Shown: positions 15,338-23,422 of the stretch, piece by piece | Layout of the letters: every line of letters starts with the position of its first letter | Position numbering within the stretch: the stretch's first letter is position 1 | Origin: CAYYIS01 sp964470965 | Lineage (GTDB): Bacteria; JAAXHH01; JABIQT01 | DNA length: 26,411 nucleotides | Direction of reading: 5' to 3' | NCBI GenBank assembly: GCA_964470965.1 | Contig: CAYYIS010000065.1 | Location: 1 to 26,411, forward strand | Notes under the pieces: generated by a model | The model's database searches: none | What the model saw: the letters and a program-made list of their open reading frames with translations, nothing else | Told to the model about the DNA's origin: nothing | Program-made: the position numbers and the translations under genes

Positions 15338-16438
15338 ATGGATCTATCAATTCAGACACTGGTTCAGGAAAATCCCCGTTGGATCACCGAGGAACAAGAA
15401 AATCCAGGTGTTATCCTGAGCAGCCGTGCGAGGCTTGCACGCAACCTGACGGCACTGCCTTTCGTTCAAAGGTGTAAGAAGAGCGATCAAATCAGGGTTG
15501 TCAACAAGGTCGAAGCCGCAGTCAAGGCCAGCGACAAGATGTCTCCTTCAATGTACATCGACATGCGCGAAACCCCCGAGCTGGACCGTCAATTTTTGGT
15601 TGAACGGCGGTTAATCAGTCCGGGGCTGGCCGATTCTGCCGGGGTATCGGGGGCCTTCATAGCTCCGGATGAATCTGCGAGTATTCTGGTGAACGAGGAA
15701 GATCACCTGCGAATCCAGGCACTCAGGTGCGGATTACAACTGGAAGCGGTCTGGCAGGAAGCTGACCAGATCGACACTGAGCTCGCCCACCATCTTGATT
15801 TTGCTTTTTCTGATGATTTAGGTTACCTGACCGCCTGCCCGACCAATATCGGCACAGGTATGCGGATGTCTGTTTTGATTCATCTGCCTGGCCTCGCATT
15901 GACGGACAACACCGACCGGATCATCCGTGGAATGACGGAAATCGGATTTACGGTCAGAGGGCTGTATGGAGAGGGGACCGACGCTTTCGGCAACCTGTAT
16001 CAGCTTTCAAATCAATGGACGCTTGGGTATACAGAACCGGATGTTGTCGCCAAAATCGACCGGATCGCAAGGCAACTGGTAGAATATGAAAACCGAGCCT
16101 GCGAGGCGCTATTGAACGATGCGCCGGCGCAGATAGAAGACCGGGTCTGGCGGGCATACGGCACGCTCAGCAATGCCCGGGTATTGTCAGAACACGAAAC
16201 GATTGAAGCTTTGTCGTCTCTTCGTATGGGCATGAGGATGGGAATCTTGAACGATATCGATTCAGTACCTTTAAATCGATTGTTGATTATGACCCAGCCT
16301 GCGCATGTTCAGAAAATCGCTGGGAAGACACTTAATGTTGAAGCGCAAGATATGTTACGGAGCGAGCTCGTGCGCAGACATCTCGATGTTTGTGTTCGCT
16401 CGTCGCCACTCCGGCAACCGACAGATCGTTCTGCTTGA
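15338..16438 (+). CDS. mcsB: Protein arginine kinase McsB
   Basis: A 366-aa phosphagen-kinase-fold enzyme that phosphorylates arginines in proteins and so marks them for ClpC. SSRARLARN (28-36) is the nucleotide-binding segment, NEED (119-122) and E212 fit the substrate-guanidinium carboxylates, and C167 in CPTNIGTGMR is the conserved catalytic-loop cysteine with the same number as in B. subtilis. The true start is ATG 15338, 4 nt after mcsA; the longer upstream frame overlaps mcsA and is rejected. Near the C-terminus the phosphoarginine-sensing motif RDxxRA of Firmicute McsB appears as QDMLRS (337-342), keeping D338 and R341 but not R337. clpC follows after 29 nt. Confidence 0.93.
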   Translation: MDLSIQTLVQENPRWITEEQENPGVILSSRARLARNLTALPFVQRCKKSDQIRVVNKVEAAVKASDKMSPSMYIDMRETPELDRQFLVERRLISPGLADSAGVSGAFIAPDESASILVNEEDHLRIQALRCGLQLEAVWQEADQIDTELAHHLDFAFSDDLGYLTACPTNIGTGMRMSVLIHLPGLALTDNTDRIIRGMTEIGFTVRGLYGEGTDAFGNLYQLSNQWTLGYTEPDVVAKIDRIARQLVEYENRACEALLNDAPAQIEDRVWRAYGTLSNARVLSEHETIEALSSLRMGMRMGILNDIDSVPLNRLLIMTQPAHVQKIAGKTLNVEAQDMLRSELVRRHLDVCVRSSPLRQPTDRSA

Positions 16439-16467
16439 GAGTACGGGCACGTAGAGAGGAGTTCGAA

Positions 16468-18939
16468 ATGATGCCCCAGGGGAATAAGTTCACAGAGAGA
16501 TTTAAGAGGGTGATGCAAATCGCCCGTGAGGAAGCCGCCCGTCTGCAACACGATTATATTGCAACAGAACATCTTCTCCTCGCGTTCATTCGGGATGGAG
16601 AAAGTACCGCTGCCCATATGTTGAGAAACCTTGGGATTGACTTGGAAGAGCTACGTCAATCCATCGAGGAAGCGACCGTCTCACAATCCGGAGCCTTGAC
16701 GATCGGACAGGTGCCGTTTACGCCCCGCGCCAAGCAGGCACTTGAGATTGCCGCCCATGAGGCAAACGGCATGAAAGCCAAGAACGTGGGTACGGAGCAT
16801 CTGCTGTTAGCGCTTGTTCGTGACAAACAGGGAATCGCCTCTCAAATTCTTCAAACATATGAGATAAACTACGAGAAAATCAAAGAAGAAATACAGAATA
16901 TCCAGAGCGACCGGTCTGTTACGAAAAAAGAAAGCCAGAAAAGTCGGACACCTTTCCTAGATCATTTCGGCCGTGATCTGACGGAACTTGCCAAAACCAA
17001 CAAACTCGATCCCGTGGTAGGCCGCGACCATGAGATAGAGCGTGTGACTCAGATTCTGAGCCGCCGTAAGAAGAACAATCCTGCACTGATCGGTGAACCG
17101 GGCGTGGGAAAAACCGCTATCGCCGAGGGACTGGCACAAAGGATCGTTCAGAAAAAAGTGCCGGAGATTCTAGAGGACAAACGGGTGGTAACACTCGACT
17201 TGGCGGCCATCGTAGCCGGAACCAAATACCGGGGTCAGTTCGAAGAACGCCTTAAATCTATCATGGGTGAAATCACAAAATCTGATGATGTCATCATTTT
17301 TATCGACGAACTTCACTCCATCGTCGGTGCCGGAGGTGCTGAAGGCAGCCTGGATGCCTCCAACATTTTTAAACCGGCACTGGCACGCGGTGAATTGCAA
17401 TGTATCGGAGCCACGACGCTCGATGAGTACCGTAAACAAATCGAAAAAGACGGGGCACTCGAACGACGCTTCCAAAAGGTGATCGTAGACCAGCCAAGTG
17501 TTGAAGAATCCATCGCCATCCTCAATGGCGTGCGAAGCCGGTACGAAGAATATCATAACGTCCATTACACAGCCAAAGCCATAGAAGCCGCAGTGAAGCA
17601 ATCGGATCGGTATATAAAGGATCGTTTCCTGCCTGACAAAGCTATAGATGTGATCGACGAAGCTGGTTCCAGAGCGCAACTGTCAAAAATGACCGTGCCG
17701 CCTGAAATCCGGAAGATCGAAGAACAGATTGAAGGGATCATGGACCAGAAAGTCGAAGCAGCGCAGAATCAGGAGTTCGAAAACGCTGCCGCATTGCGGG
17801 ATCAGGAACAGGAATTACAACGCACCCACGACGAGGCGTTTCAGGCCTGGCGCGATTCCGTAACACAAGAAGTGGTGGAAGTGAACGAGGAAGATATTGC
17901 TCAAATTATCGCCACCACTACCGGTATCCCTATTTTTCGACTCGAGGAGCAGGAATCAAAACTGTTGCTCCGGATGGAAGACGAACTTAAGAAAACAGTC
18001 GTGGGGCAGAGCAAAGCGATTCGCAGTCTGTCAAAAGCGATTCGACGTTCACGGGCGGGATTGAAGAACCCCAACCGGCCAATCGGTTCATTCGTGTTTC
18101 TCGGCCCCACGGGCGTGGGAAAAACATATCTGGCCAAGGCGATCGCTGAATTCCTCTTTGAGGACGCGGATTCTCTGATTCGAATCGACATGTCGGAGTA
18201 TATGGAAAAATTCAACGTATCCCGGTTGATTGGCGCACCGCCAGGTTATGTAGGGTACAACGAAGGGGGACACCTTTCCGAAAAAATCCGCAGGAAACCT
18301 TACTCGGTTGTCCTTTTGGATGAGATCGAAAAAGCCCATCCCGATGTTTTCAACATACTGCTGCAAATCCTGGACGAAGGGACACTTACTGACAGCTTCG
18401 GCCGTCGGGTCGACTTCAAGAATACGGTGATCATTATGACTTCCAATCTGGGCACCCGTGACCTCAAACAGGCCGGCGGCATGGGCTTCAGCAATGATGA
18501 GTCGAGCTCTGAATTCGAACTGATGGAACAGAAAATAAAAGAAGAAATGAAACGCCTGTTCAGTCCTGAATTTCTGAACCGTATCGATGAAACCCTGGTA
18601 TTCCATTCCCTTGGCAAGGATGAGATATCTAAAATCATTGGTATCCAGGTAGGAGAAATCAATAAACGCATGGTGGATCGCAATATTACGATCACACTGA
18701 CTCAAAGTGCCAAGGAATTACTATCTGAAAAGGGCTTTGATCCTGTCTATAACGCCAGGTTCATGAACCAGACCATTCAGCGCATGGTTGAAGATCCACT
18801 GGCTGAAAAAATCCTGGAAGGTAAATTTCAGGACGGGGATGAAATCAAAGTCGGAAAGAAAGGCGAAGAATTAACCTTCTACAAATCAGATTCCGATAAC
18901 TCGGACGAAAAACCGGTCCTGTCCGAATCAGAGGCATAG
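16468..18939 (+). CDS. clpC: ClpC AAA+ unfoldase
   Basis: An 823-aa ClpC, the ATP-driven unfoldase that feeds tagged proteins to ClpP. Order of domains: double Clp N-domain (about 5-145, with EHLLLAFIRDG and EHLLLALVRDK), AAA1 with Walker A GEPGVGKT and Walker B IIFIDE, a middle region with a UVR motif (about 416-450), and AAA2 with Walker A GPTGVGKT and Walker B VVLLDE. A GGMGFS segment (about 670-675) occupies the place of the ClpP-binding loop, so a ClpP partner is expected; clpP is not in the window. ATG 16468 has GAGAGGAG upstream; the frame extending back to 16390 overlaps mcsB. The N-domain is the known docking site for arginine-phosphorylated substrates. Its position after mcsB repeats the Firmicute order without ctsR. 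Confidence 0.96.
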   Translation: MMPQGNKFTERFKRVMQIAREEAARLQHDYIATEHLLLAFIRDGESTAAHMLRNLGIDLEELRQSIEEATVSQSGALTIGQVPFTPRAKQALEIAAHEANGMKAKNVGTEHLLLALVRDKQGIASQILQTYEINYEKIKEEIQNIQSDRSVTKKESQKSRTPFLDHFGRDLTELAKTNKLDPVVGRDHEIERVTQILSRRKKNNPALIGEPGVGKTAIAEGLAQRIVQKKVPEILEDKRVVTLDLAAIVAGTKYRGQFEERLKSIMGEITKSDDVIIFIDELHSIVGAGGAEGSLDASNIFKPALARGELQCIGATTLDEYRKQIEKDGALERRFQKVIVDQPSVEESIAILNGVRSRYEEYHNVHYTAKAIEAAVKQSDRYIKDRFLPDKAIDVIDEAGSRAQLSKMTVPPEIRKIEEQIEGIMDQKVEAAQNQEFENAAALRDQEQELQRTHDEAFQAWRDSVTQEVVEVNEEDIAQIIATTTGIPIFRLEEQESKLLLRMEDELKKTVVGQSKAIRSLSKAIRRSRAGLKNPNRPIGSFVFLGPTGVGKTYLAKAIAEFLFEDADSLIRIDMSEYMEKFNVSRLIGAPPGYVGYNEGGHLSEKIRRKPYSVVLLDEIEKAHPDVFNILLQILDEGTLTDSFGRRVDFKNTVIIMTSNLGTRDLKQAGGMGFSNDESSSEFELMEQKIKEEMKRLFSPEFLNRIDETLVFHSLGKDEISKIIGIQVGEINKRMVDRNITITLTQSAKELLSEKGFDPVYNARFMNQTIQRMVEDPLAEKILEGKFQDGDEIKVGKKGEELTFYKSDSDNSDEKPVLSESEA

Positions 18940-19114
18940 CTGCGGCTGGAACTTAAGCTGAGGGTCTGACGTATAACGGGCAAAATTGGGATTGATCTGC
19001 GGACTGTCGCTTTGCTAGATGTGATTGTCCCAATAACGCCGGTAATCGTAACAGCACCCTGCCCGCACACAGGTCTTTGAAGTAATATGAACCAAACTTT
19101 TTGTGTTCCATATG

Positions 19115-19148
19115 CGTCCCGGCGGACGAACATAGTCCCGCCGGGACG
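19115..19148 (+). other. GC-rich hairpin between clpC and bamA
   Basis: CGTCCCGGCGG-AC (19115-19127) pairs with GTCCCGCCGGGACG (19135-19148) with a single bulged G and a GAACATA loop, one of the strongest stems in the window. It is followed by TGTTGTGTTGCTTG rather than a clean T tract and ends 55 nt before bamA. It could be a weak terminator of the lysS-clpC operon, an RNA processing or stabilising stem, or a protein-binding palindrome. The rest of the 264-bp gap shows no gene and no convincing promoter. Confidence 0.55.
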
Positions 19149-19203
19149 TGTTGTGTTGCTTGAATCGGGTGTGTAGGTAATCCCGTATAAGGAACTCCAA
19201 ATT

Positions 19204-21663
19204 ATGTTGCGTCATTTCTGCCGCTCGTACCTGTATCTATTCCTGATCGCAGGGTTCATCGTATTGATGTCCCCATCGCGGGGCGGTGCTCAATCATCAC
19301 CACCCATTTTAGATGTATTTATAACTGATAATTTCAATGTGGATGACACATTGATACGGTCCGTGTCAACAATAAAAAAGGGGAATTTGTACAATCCTCG
19401 GGAAGTGGGCGATACGATCAAGCAGTTATACCGGCTGGGCCTATTCTCCGACATCAAGGTATATGCCCAGGCGCAGGAACGGGGTGTTGTTGTTACGATC
19501 GCGGTTCGTGAATACCCATTACTCGACCGTATAGAATTCAAAGGTAACGATAAAATCAAAACGAAGGAACTGGAACGGGAGAACTTCATTTTCCCCGGAC
19601 AGGCGGTCAGTCCCTACCGCGTGGACCTGGCAAAAGAAAAACTGTTGAAGCTGTACAGGGAGAAGGGGTACCTGTTGGCCGCTGTGCAAGAACGTCCCCT
19701 GGTCACTGAAGGCGTTGCCGTTCTCGAGTTGACGATAGACGAAGGTAAAAAGGTAGTGTTAGGCGCAATATTCGTAGAAGGCAATACCTCCGTTACAGAC
19801 AAAGCCTTGTCAAAGGCCATGCAGAAAAAAGCACAAACCGAAGAAGAACTGTTCTGGAAAGAAGGCGATCTTCGAAGGGAACGTATTTTGGATACGTTTG
19901 AGAAAGCGACCGCTGAGTTGAGAAAGCATGGGTATCGTGGTTCCAGGGTGATTTCGGATTCACTCTGGTACAGCGAAGATAAGTCCAGGATGTACATCAA
20001 GATCGCTGTAAATGAAGGCGATCAGGCCATCATGGGGGCACTTGATTTCGAGGGCAATACAGTTTTTACGAACGATGAACTCAAGAGCATTTTTTCCTTA
20101 AAGGAAGGTGATATTTTTAACGAAGAAAAATATGACGAGAGCCTCAGCACCCTCTACGAGACATATGGGGAGTTGGGTTATCTCTATGCCAATCCGTTCC
20201 CCCAGGAAACATCCCGTGGTGATTCTGTCGATGTCAGGGTGAGTCTTAACGAGGGGACGCCGGCCAGGGTACACCGTATAAACATCGTCGGGAATACAAA
20301 AACCAAGGACAAGGTAATACGCCGAGAAATGATTATGAAGCCGGGCCAAACGTTCCGTCGGTCAGACCTCATGAGAAGCCAACGTGACATCTTCCAGCTG
20401 AATTTCTTTCAGGACGTGGTCCCGGATCTCGCACCGCTTCCCAACGGCGATGTAGATGTTACATTTCAGGTACAGGAAAAACCAACAGGCACGGCAAATG
20501 CGGGTGCTGGATACAGTGGATTAGACGGACTTCTCGGCACGGTGTCTGTAATGGTTCCCAACTTCATGGGAAATGGACAGTCCGTCAATTTCTCCACCGA
20601 ATTTGGATCCCGGCGGAATTCCGTTTCCGTTGGTTTTGTAGAACCCTGGCTGTTCGACACCCCCACAAGTGCTGGCCTTGACTTGTTCAGAACGGAGCGG
20701 TTCTGGTTCTTCGAATTCAAAGTACGGGAACTCGGTTTCGGCATTAATGCGGGACGCAGGATTCGAGACTCCTATTTCAGGATCAACGGTGGCTATCGGC
20801 TGTCCAAGCTCCAATATCTCAGCTTCAACGGGTCTTATTTTTACGGGGGCACTACACAGGCCGCTAAAGACGGCATAACGAGCCAGATACCTATTTTCGA
20901 AGTCGATGCCGTCACCAGCGACACAACGTTCATCACGATTCCTGCGAACGTCGAGTTGCGAAAAGACCTCCTCGCAAACAGTGGAATCACCAGCAGCATC
21001 ACTAACTCCATCGTGAGAGATAGTAGGAATTTTCCGACTTTTTCTACCTCTGGTATGCGTCATAGTATCAGTACTCAGATTGCAGGCCTGGGAGGGGATA
21101 TTAAGTATATCCGGCAGAAAATAAAAAGCGACTTTTACCTACCGTTGTTTTCAGGCACATCCCTCTCACTTAAAGGAACGTTGGCGTATACGGCGAACCC
21201 GTTCAATTCTCGTGGTGTCCCATTCAATGAACGTTTTTTTCCCGGTGGTATCAGTTTTGATGGCATGCTCAGAGGATATGGCAACAATTCTGTTGGTCCC
21301 TATAATTCCTCCACGCGTTCGGATGGGTCCATCGCCAGCACACGAATCGGTGGCCGGAGCATGTTGATTTGTACCTTGGAATACCAGATTCCCGTCGTTG
21401 ACCAGCGCAAATCCACCAGCCCGGTATATGGTGTGGCATTCGTGGAAGCCGGGAACGCGTGGAACAAAATAGCGCAGACTTCATTGTCATTGAAAGACCT
21501 GAAAAAATCCGCCGGATTGGGCATCCGCATAGTGATGCCGATGGTCGGAATCATGGGCTTCGACTTCGCATATGGTTTCGATTCCCCATCAGATCCTTTA
21601 CAACAGCGGACCCAGAGTCGTAGCGGATGGCATACACACTTCCAGCTTGGACAGATGTTTTAA
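19204..21663 (+). CDS. bamA: Outer membrane protein assembly factor BamA
   Basis: An 819-aa Omp85 protein that folds and inserts beta-barrel proteins in the outer membrane. Signal peptide 1-30 (cleavage after GGAQ or close by). Five POTRA domains can be placed at about 35-105, 107-183, 186-273, 277-351 and 355-427, each with the typical GN turn except the first. The beta-barrel runs from about 430 to the C-terminal Phe. The conserved barrel-lumen motif is LRGYG (about 689-693), a variant of the usual VRGF/Y. ATG 19204 follows AAGGA (19189-19193) at 10 nt. It is followed by skp and lpxD, the order found in many diderms. Confidence 0.96.
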   Translation: MLRHFCRSYLYLFLIAGFIVLMSPSRGGAQSSPPILDVFITDNFNVDDTLIRSVSTIKKGNLYNPREVGDTIKQLYRLGLFSDIKVYAQAQERGVVVTIAVREYPLLDRIEFKGNDKIKTKELERENFIFPGQAVSPYRVDLAKEKLLKLYREKGYLLAAVQERPLVTEGVAVLELTIDEGKKVVLGAIFVEGNTSVTDKALSKAMQKKAQTEEELFWKEGDLRRERILDTFEKATAELRKHGYRGSRVISDSLWYSEDKSRMYIKIAVNEGDQAIMGALDFEGNTVFTNDELKSIFSLKEGDIFNEEKYDESLSTLYETYGELGYLYANPFPQETSRGDSVDVRVSLNEGTPARVHRINIVGNTKTKDKVIRREMIMKPGQTFRRSDLMRSQRDIFQLNFFQDVVPDLAPLPNGDVDVTFQVQEKPTGTANAGAGYSGLDGLLGTVSVMVPNFMGNGQSVNFSTEFGSRRNSVSVGFVEPWLFDTPTSAGLDLFRTERFWFFEFKVRELGFGINAGRRIRDSYFRINGGYRLSKLQYLSFNGSYFYGGTTQAAKDGITSQIPIFEVDAVTSDTTFITIPANVELRKDLLANSGITSSITNSIVRDSRNFPTFSTSGMRHSISTQIAGLGGDIKYIRQKIKSDFYLPLFSGTSLSLKGTLAYTANPFNSRGVPFNERFFPGGISFDGMLRGYGNNSVGPYNSSTRSDGSIASTRIGGRSMLICTLEYQIPVVDQRKSTSPVYGVAFVEAGNAWNKIAQTSLSLKDLKKSAGLGIRIVMPMVGIMGFDFAYGFDSPSDPLQQRTQSRSGWHTHFQLGQMF

Positions 21664-21665
21664 TC

Positions 21666-21701
21666 TTGCCTGCAATCGCCAACAGTATATATTGCCTGCA
21701 A
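21666..21701 (+). promoter_or_regulatory. Candidate skp promoter flanked by two identical palindromes
   Basis: TTGCCT (21666-21671), 16-nt spacer, TATATT (21688-21693) make a plausible promoter. The palindrome-like 10-mer TTGCCTGCAA (arms TTGC/GCAA) occurs exactly at 21666-21675, covering the -35, and again at 21692-21701, covering the end of the -10 and the expected start. The 26-bp offset and overlap with promoter elements look like paired operator half-sites, but no regulator is known. Confidence 0.35.
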
Positions 21702-21728
21702 CCGGCTATTTATGCATTGACCGGTACC

Positions 21729-21756
21729 GTACGGTTCTCTTAAGGGAGTGCCGTAC
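21729..21756 (+). other. Hairpin in the bamA-skp gap
   Basis: GTACGG (21729-21734) pairs with CCGTAC (21751-21756), with a possible short inner stem CTC/GAG, and is followed by TTTATTG. It could be a weak attenuator between bamA and skp or a leader structure for skp. The short stem keeps confidence low. Confidence 0.35.
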
Positions 21757-21791
21757 TTTATTGTGATACAAAAATACCAGGAGGATTCTCC

Positions 21792-22319
21792 ATGTTGAAG
21801 CGAATTGTAATGAATACCATCTTTGTGGCGATAGCATTTTTGATGATGGTACCGGATGCCATTGCCCAGAACACGAAAATCGGTTATGTGGATCTGGAAC
21901 GAATACGTCAGACGTACAAAGGGTTCAAGGATGCTCAGTCACAGTTTCAGAAATCCGTGAAGGATTCACAGGATAAGGTGCGGGTGATGGAAGAAGAAGT
22001 GGCCGGCATGAAACAACGGTACGAAGCCAGAAAGATGATGTTGACTGATACCAAGCGTCAGGAAGATGAAAGACTCATCATCCAGAAGGAGCAGGAAATG
22101 CTGCAGTATATCCAAGTCCAGCAGCAGGAACTTGCCCAGAAAGAAATGGCGTTAACGCGTCCGCTTACCGAGAAGATCCTGGGAGTAGTGGAATTGATCG
22201 CCACGGCTGAGAACTTTACCTATATCATGGACGCGAGTACCCTTATTTATATTGATCCCGTCAGGGCATCAGACCTTACCGGCTTAATCCTCGAAGAACT
22301 CGCGAAAGAGGTAAAGTAA
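21792..22319 (+). CDS. skp: Periplasmic chaperone Skp/OmpH family
   Basis: A 175-aa secreted protein. Signal peptide 1-25 (ending AIA before Q). The mature N-terminus TKIGYVDLERI is the typical beta strand of Skp, followed by a long charged, Gln/Lys/Glu-rich coiled coil (about 45-125, many heptad-like repeats). The C-terminal part returns to the body domain (ENFTYIMDASTLIYIDP). Skp trimers hold unfolded outer-membrane proteins on their way to BamA, which agrees with its place just after bamA. ATG 21792 has AGGAGG 8 nt upstream. Length is near the E. coli protein. lpxD follows after 52 nt. Confidence 0.9.
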   Translation: MLKRIVMNTIFVAIAFLMMVPDAIAQNTKIGYVDLERIRQTYKGFKDAQSQFQKSVKDSQDKVRVMEEEVAGMKQRYEARKMMLTDTKRQEDERLIIQKEQEMLQYIQVQQQELAQKEMALTRPLTEKILGVVELIATAENFTYIMDASTLIYIDPVRASDLTGLILEELAKEVK

Positions 22320-22371
22320 CGTCTCCGTCCGTTTACATTTTTTCTTCTCGGCCTCATCTCTGGAGTGACCC

Positions 22372-23412
22372 ATGAGGATGACACTTGCAGATGTAGCAGT
22401 TTTTATCAGCGGGGAGCTCATAGGAGAAAAAGGCCGATCAATCGAGCGAATTGCGCCTCTTCATGAAGCCGATGGGCGTGCCATATCTTTCCTGGCAGAT
22501 GAAACCAACAGACATCATCTTGAGACTACGCAAGCCGCTGCAGTGATTGTCCCCATGGATGTATCTGCCGCACCTGTTGCCATAATACGCGTCATCTCTC
22601 CCGCACGGTCGATTATTTCACTTCTTGATAAGCTGCATCCCACCCCGCCTCCCACGACCGGTGGTATCCATGAGACTGCCGTAATCCATGAAACAGCAAC
22701 ACTGGGATCATCGATTTCGATCGGTCCATACGCGGTTGTCGGGGCCGGGACAAACATCGGTGATGGGGTCAGTATCGGCGCTGGATCCATCGTTAGCGAT
22801 AAATGTCGGATAGGGCAGGAGACCTGGATATATCCAGGCGTGATGGTATATGGTGAGACTACCATCGGTCGAAAATCCATACTCCACAGCGGTGTGGTCA
22901 TTGGCTGCGATGGGTTCGGATACCATCAGGAGGGACCCGAAATAATTAAAATGCCACAGGTTGGCGTGGTGGAAATCGGGGACCGGGTAGAAATCGGTGC
23001 GAATACTACCGTTGACTGCGCCACAATGGGGATTACCCGAATCGGGCAAGGCACCAAAATTGACAATCTGGTTCAGATCGGCCACAATGTAACCATAGGC
23101 GACAACGTTCGGATCTGTGCCCAGGTCGGGGTTGCCGGCAGCACCACCATTGAAGACGGAGTGATCATCGCAGGCCAGGCGGGACTAATGGACCATATCA
23201 CAGTGGGCAACCACGCCCGAATAGGCGGTCAGGCGGGCGTCACGAAAAATGTGCCGGCAAATACAGCCGTGTCCGGTTATCCTGCACGACCGCATCAATA
23301 TGCACGAAAATTAGAAGCGTACATAAACCGGTTGCCGGGCCTGCTTCAGCAATTACGGGATCAACAGCAGCGTATCGAACATCTTGAAAATAAATTGCAA
23401 GGGGAAGGCTAA
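22372..23412 (+). CDS. lpxD: UDP-3-O-acylglucosamine N-acyltransferase LpxD
   Basis: A 346-aa enzyme for the third lipid A step, N-acylating UDP-3-O-acylglucosamine using acyl-ACP. N-terminal uridine-binding domain at about 1-98; left-handed beta-helix of hexapeptide repeats at about 99-290; C-terminal helix at about 306-346 (LLQQLRDQQQRIEHLENKL) used for trimer and ACP contacts. The catalytic His sits in VQIGHNV as H238, next to E. coli H239. The GCDGFGY segment (178-184) is also conserved. The start may be ATG 22372 or ATG 22378; the first has GGAG at a suitable distance. The next gene begins 10 nt after the stop. Confidence 0.96.
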   Translation: MRMTLADVAVFISGELIGEKGRSIERIAPLHEADGRAISFLADETNRHHLETTQAAAVIVPMDVSAAPVAIIRVISPARSIISLLDKLHPTPPPTTGGIHETAVIHETATLGSSISIGPYAVVGAGTNIGDGVSIGAGSIVSDKCRIGQETWIYPGVMVYGETTIGRKSILHSGVVIGCDGFGYHQEGPEIIKMPQVGVVEIGDRVEIGANTTVDCATMGITRIGQGTKIDNLVQIGHNVTIGDNVRICAQVGVAGSTTIEDGVIIAGQAGLMDHITVGNHARIGGQAGVTKNVPANTAVSGYPARPHQYARKLEAYINRLPGLLQQLRDQQQRIEHLENKLQGEG

Positions 23413-23422
23413 AGGACCGTAT

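Noticed and set aside
18088..18705. 205-codon ORF antisense to clpC
   Set aside because: Shadow of the conserved AAA2 domain; no domain or start signal of its own.
20521..21063. 180-codon ORF antisense to bamA
   Set aside because: Overlaps the barrel-coding part of bamA and has no recognisable motif.
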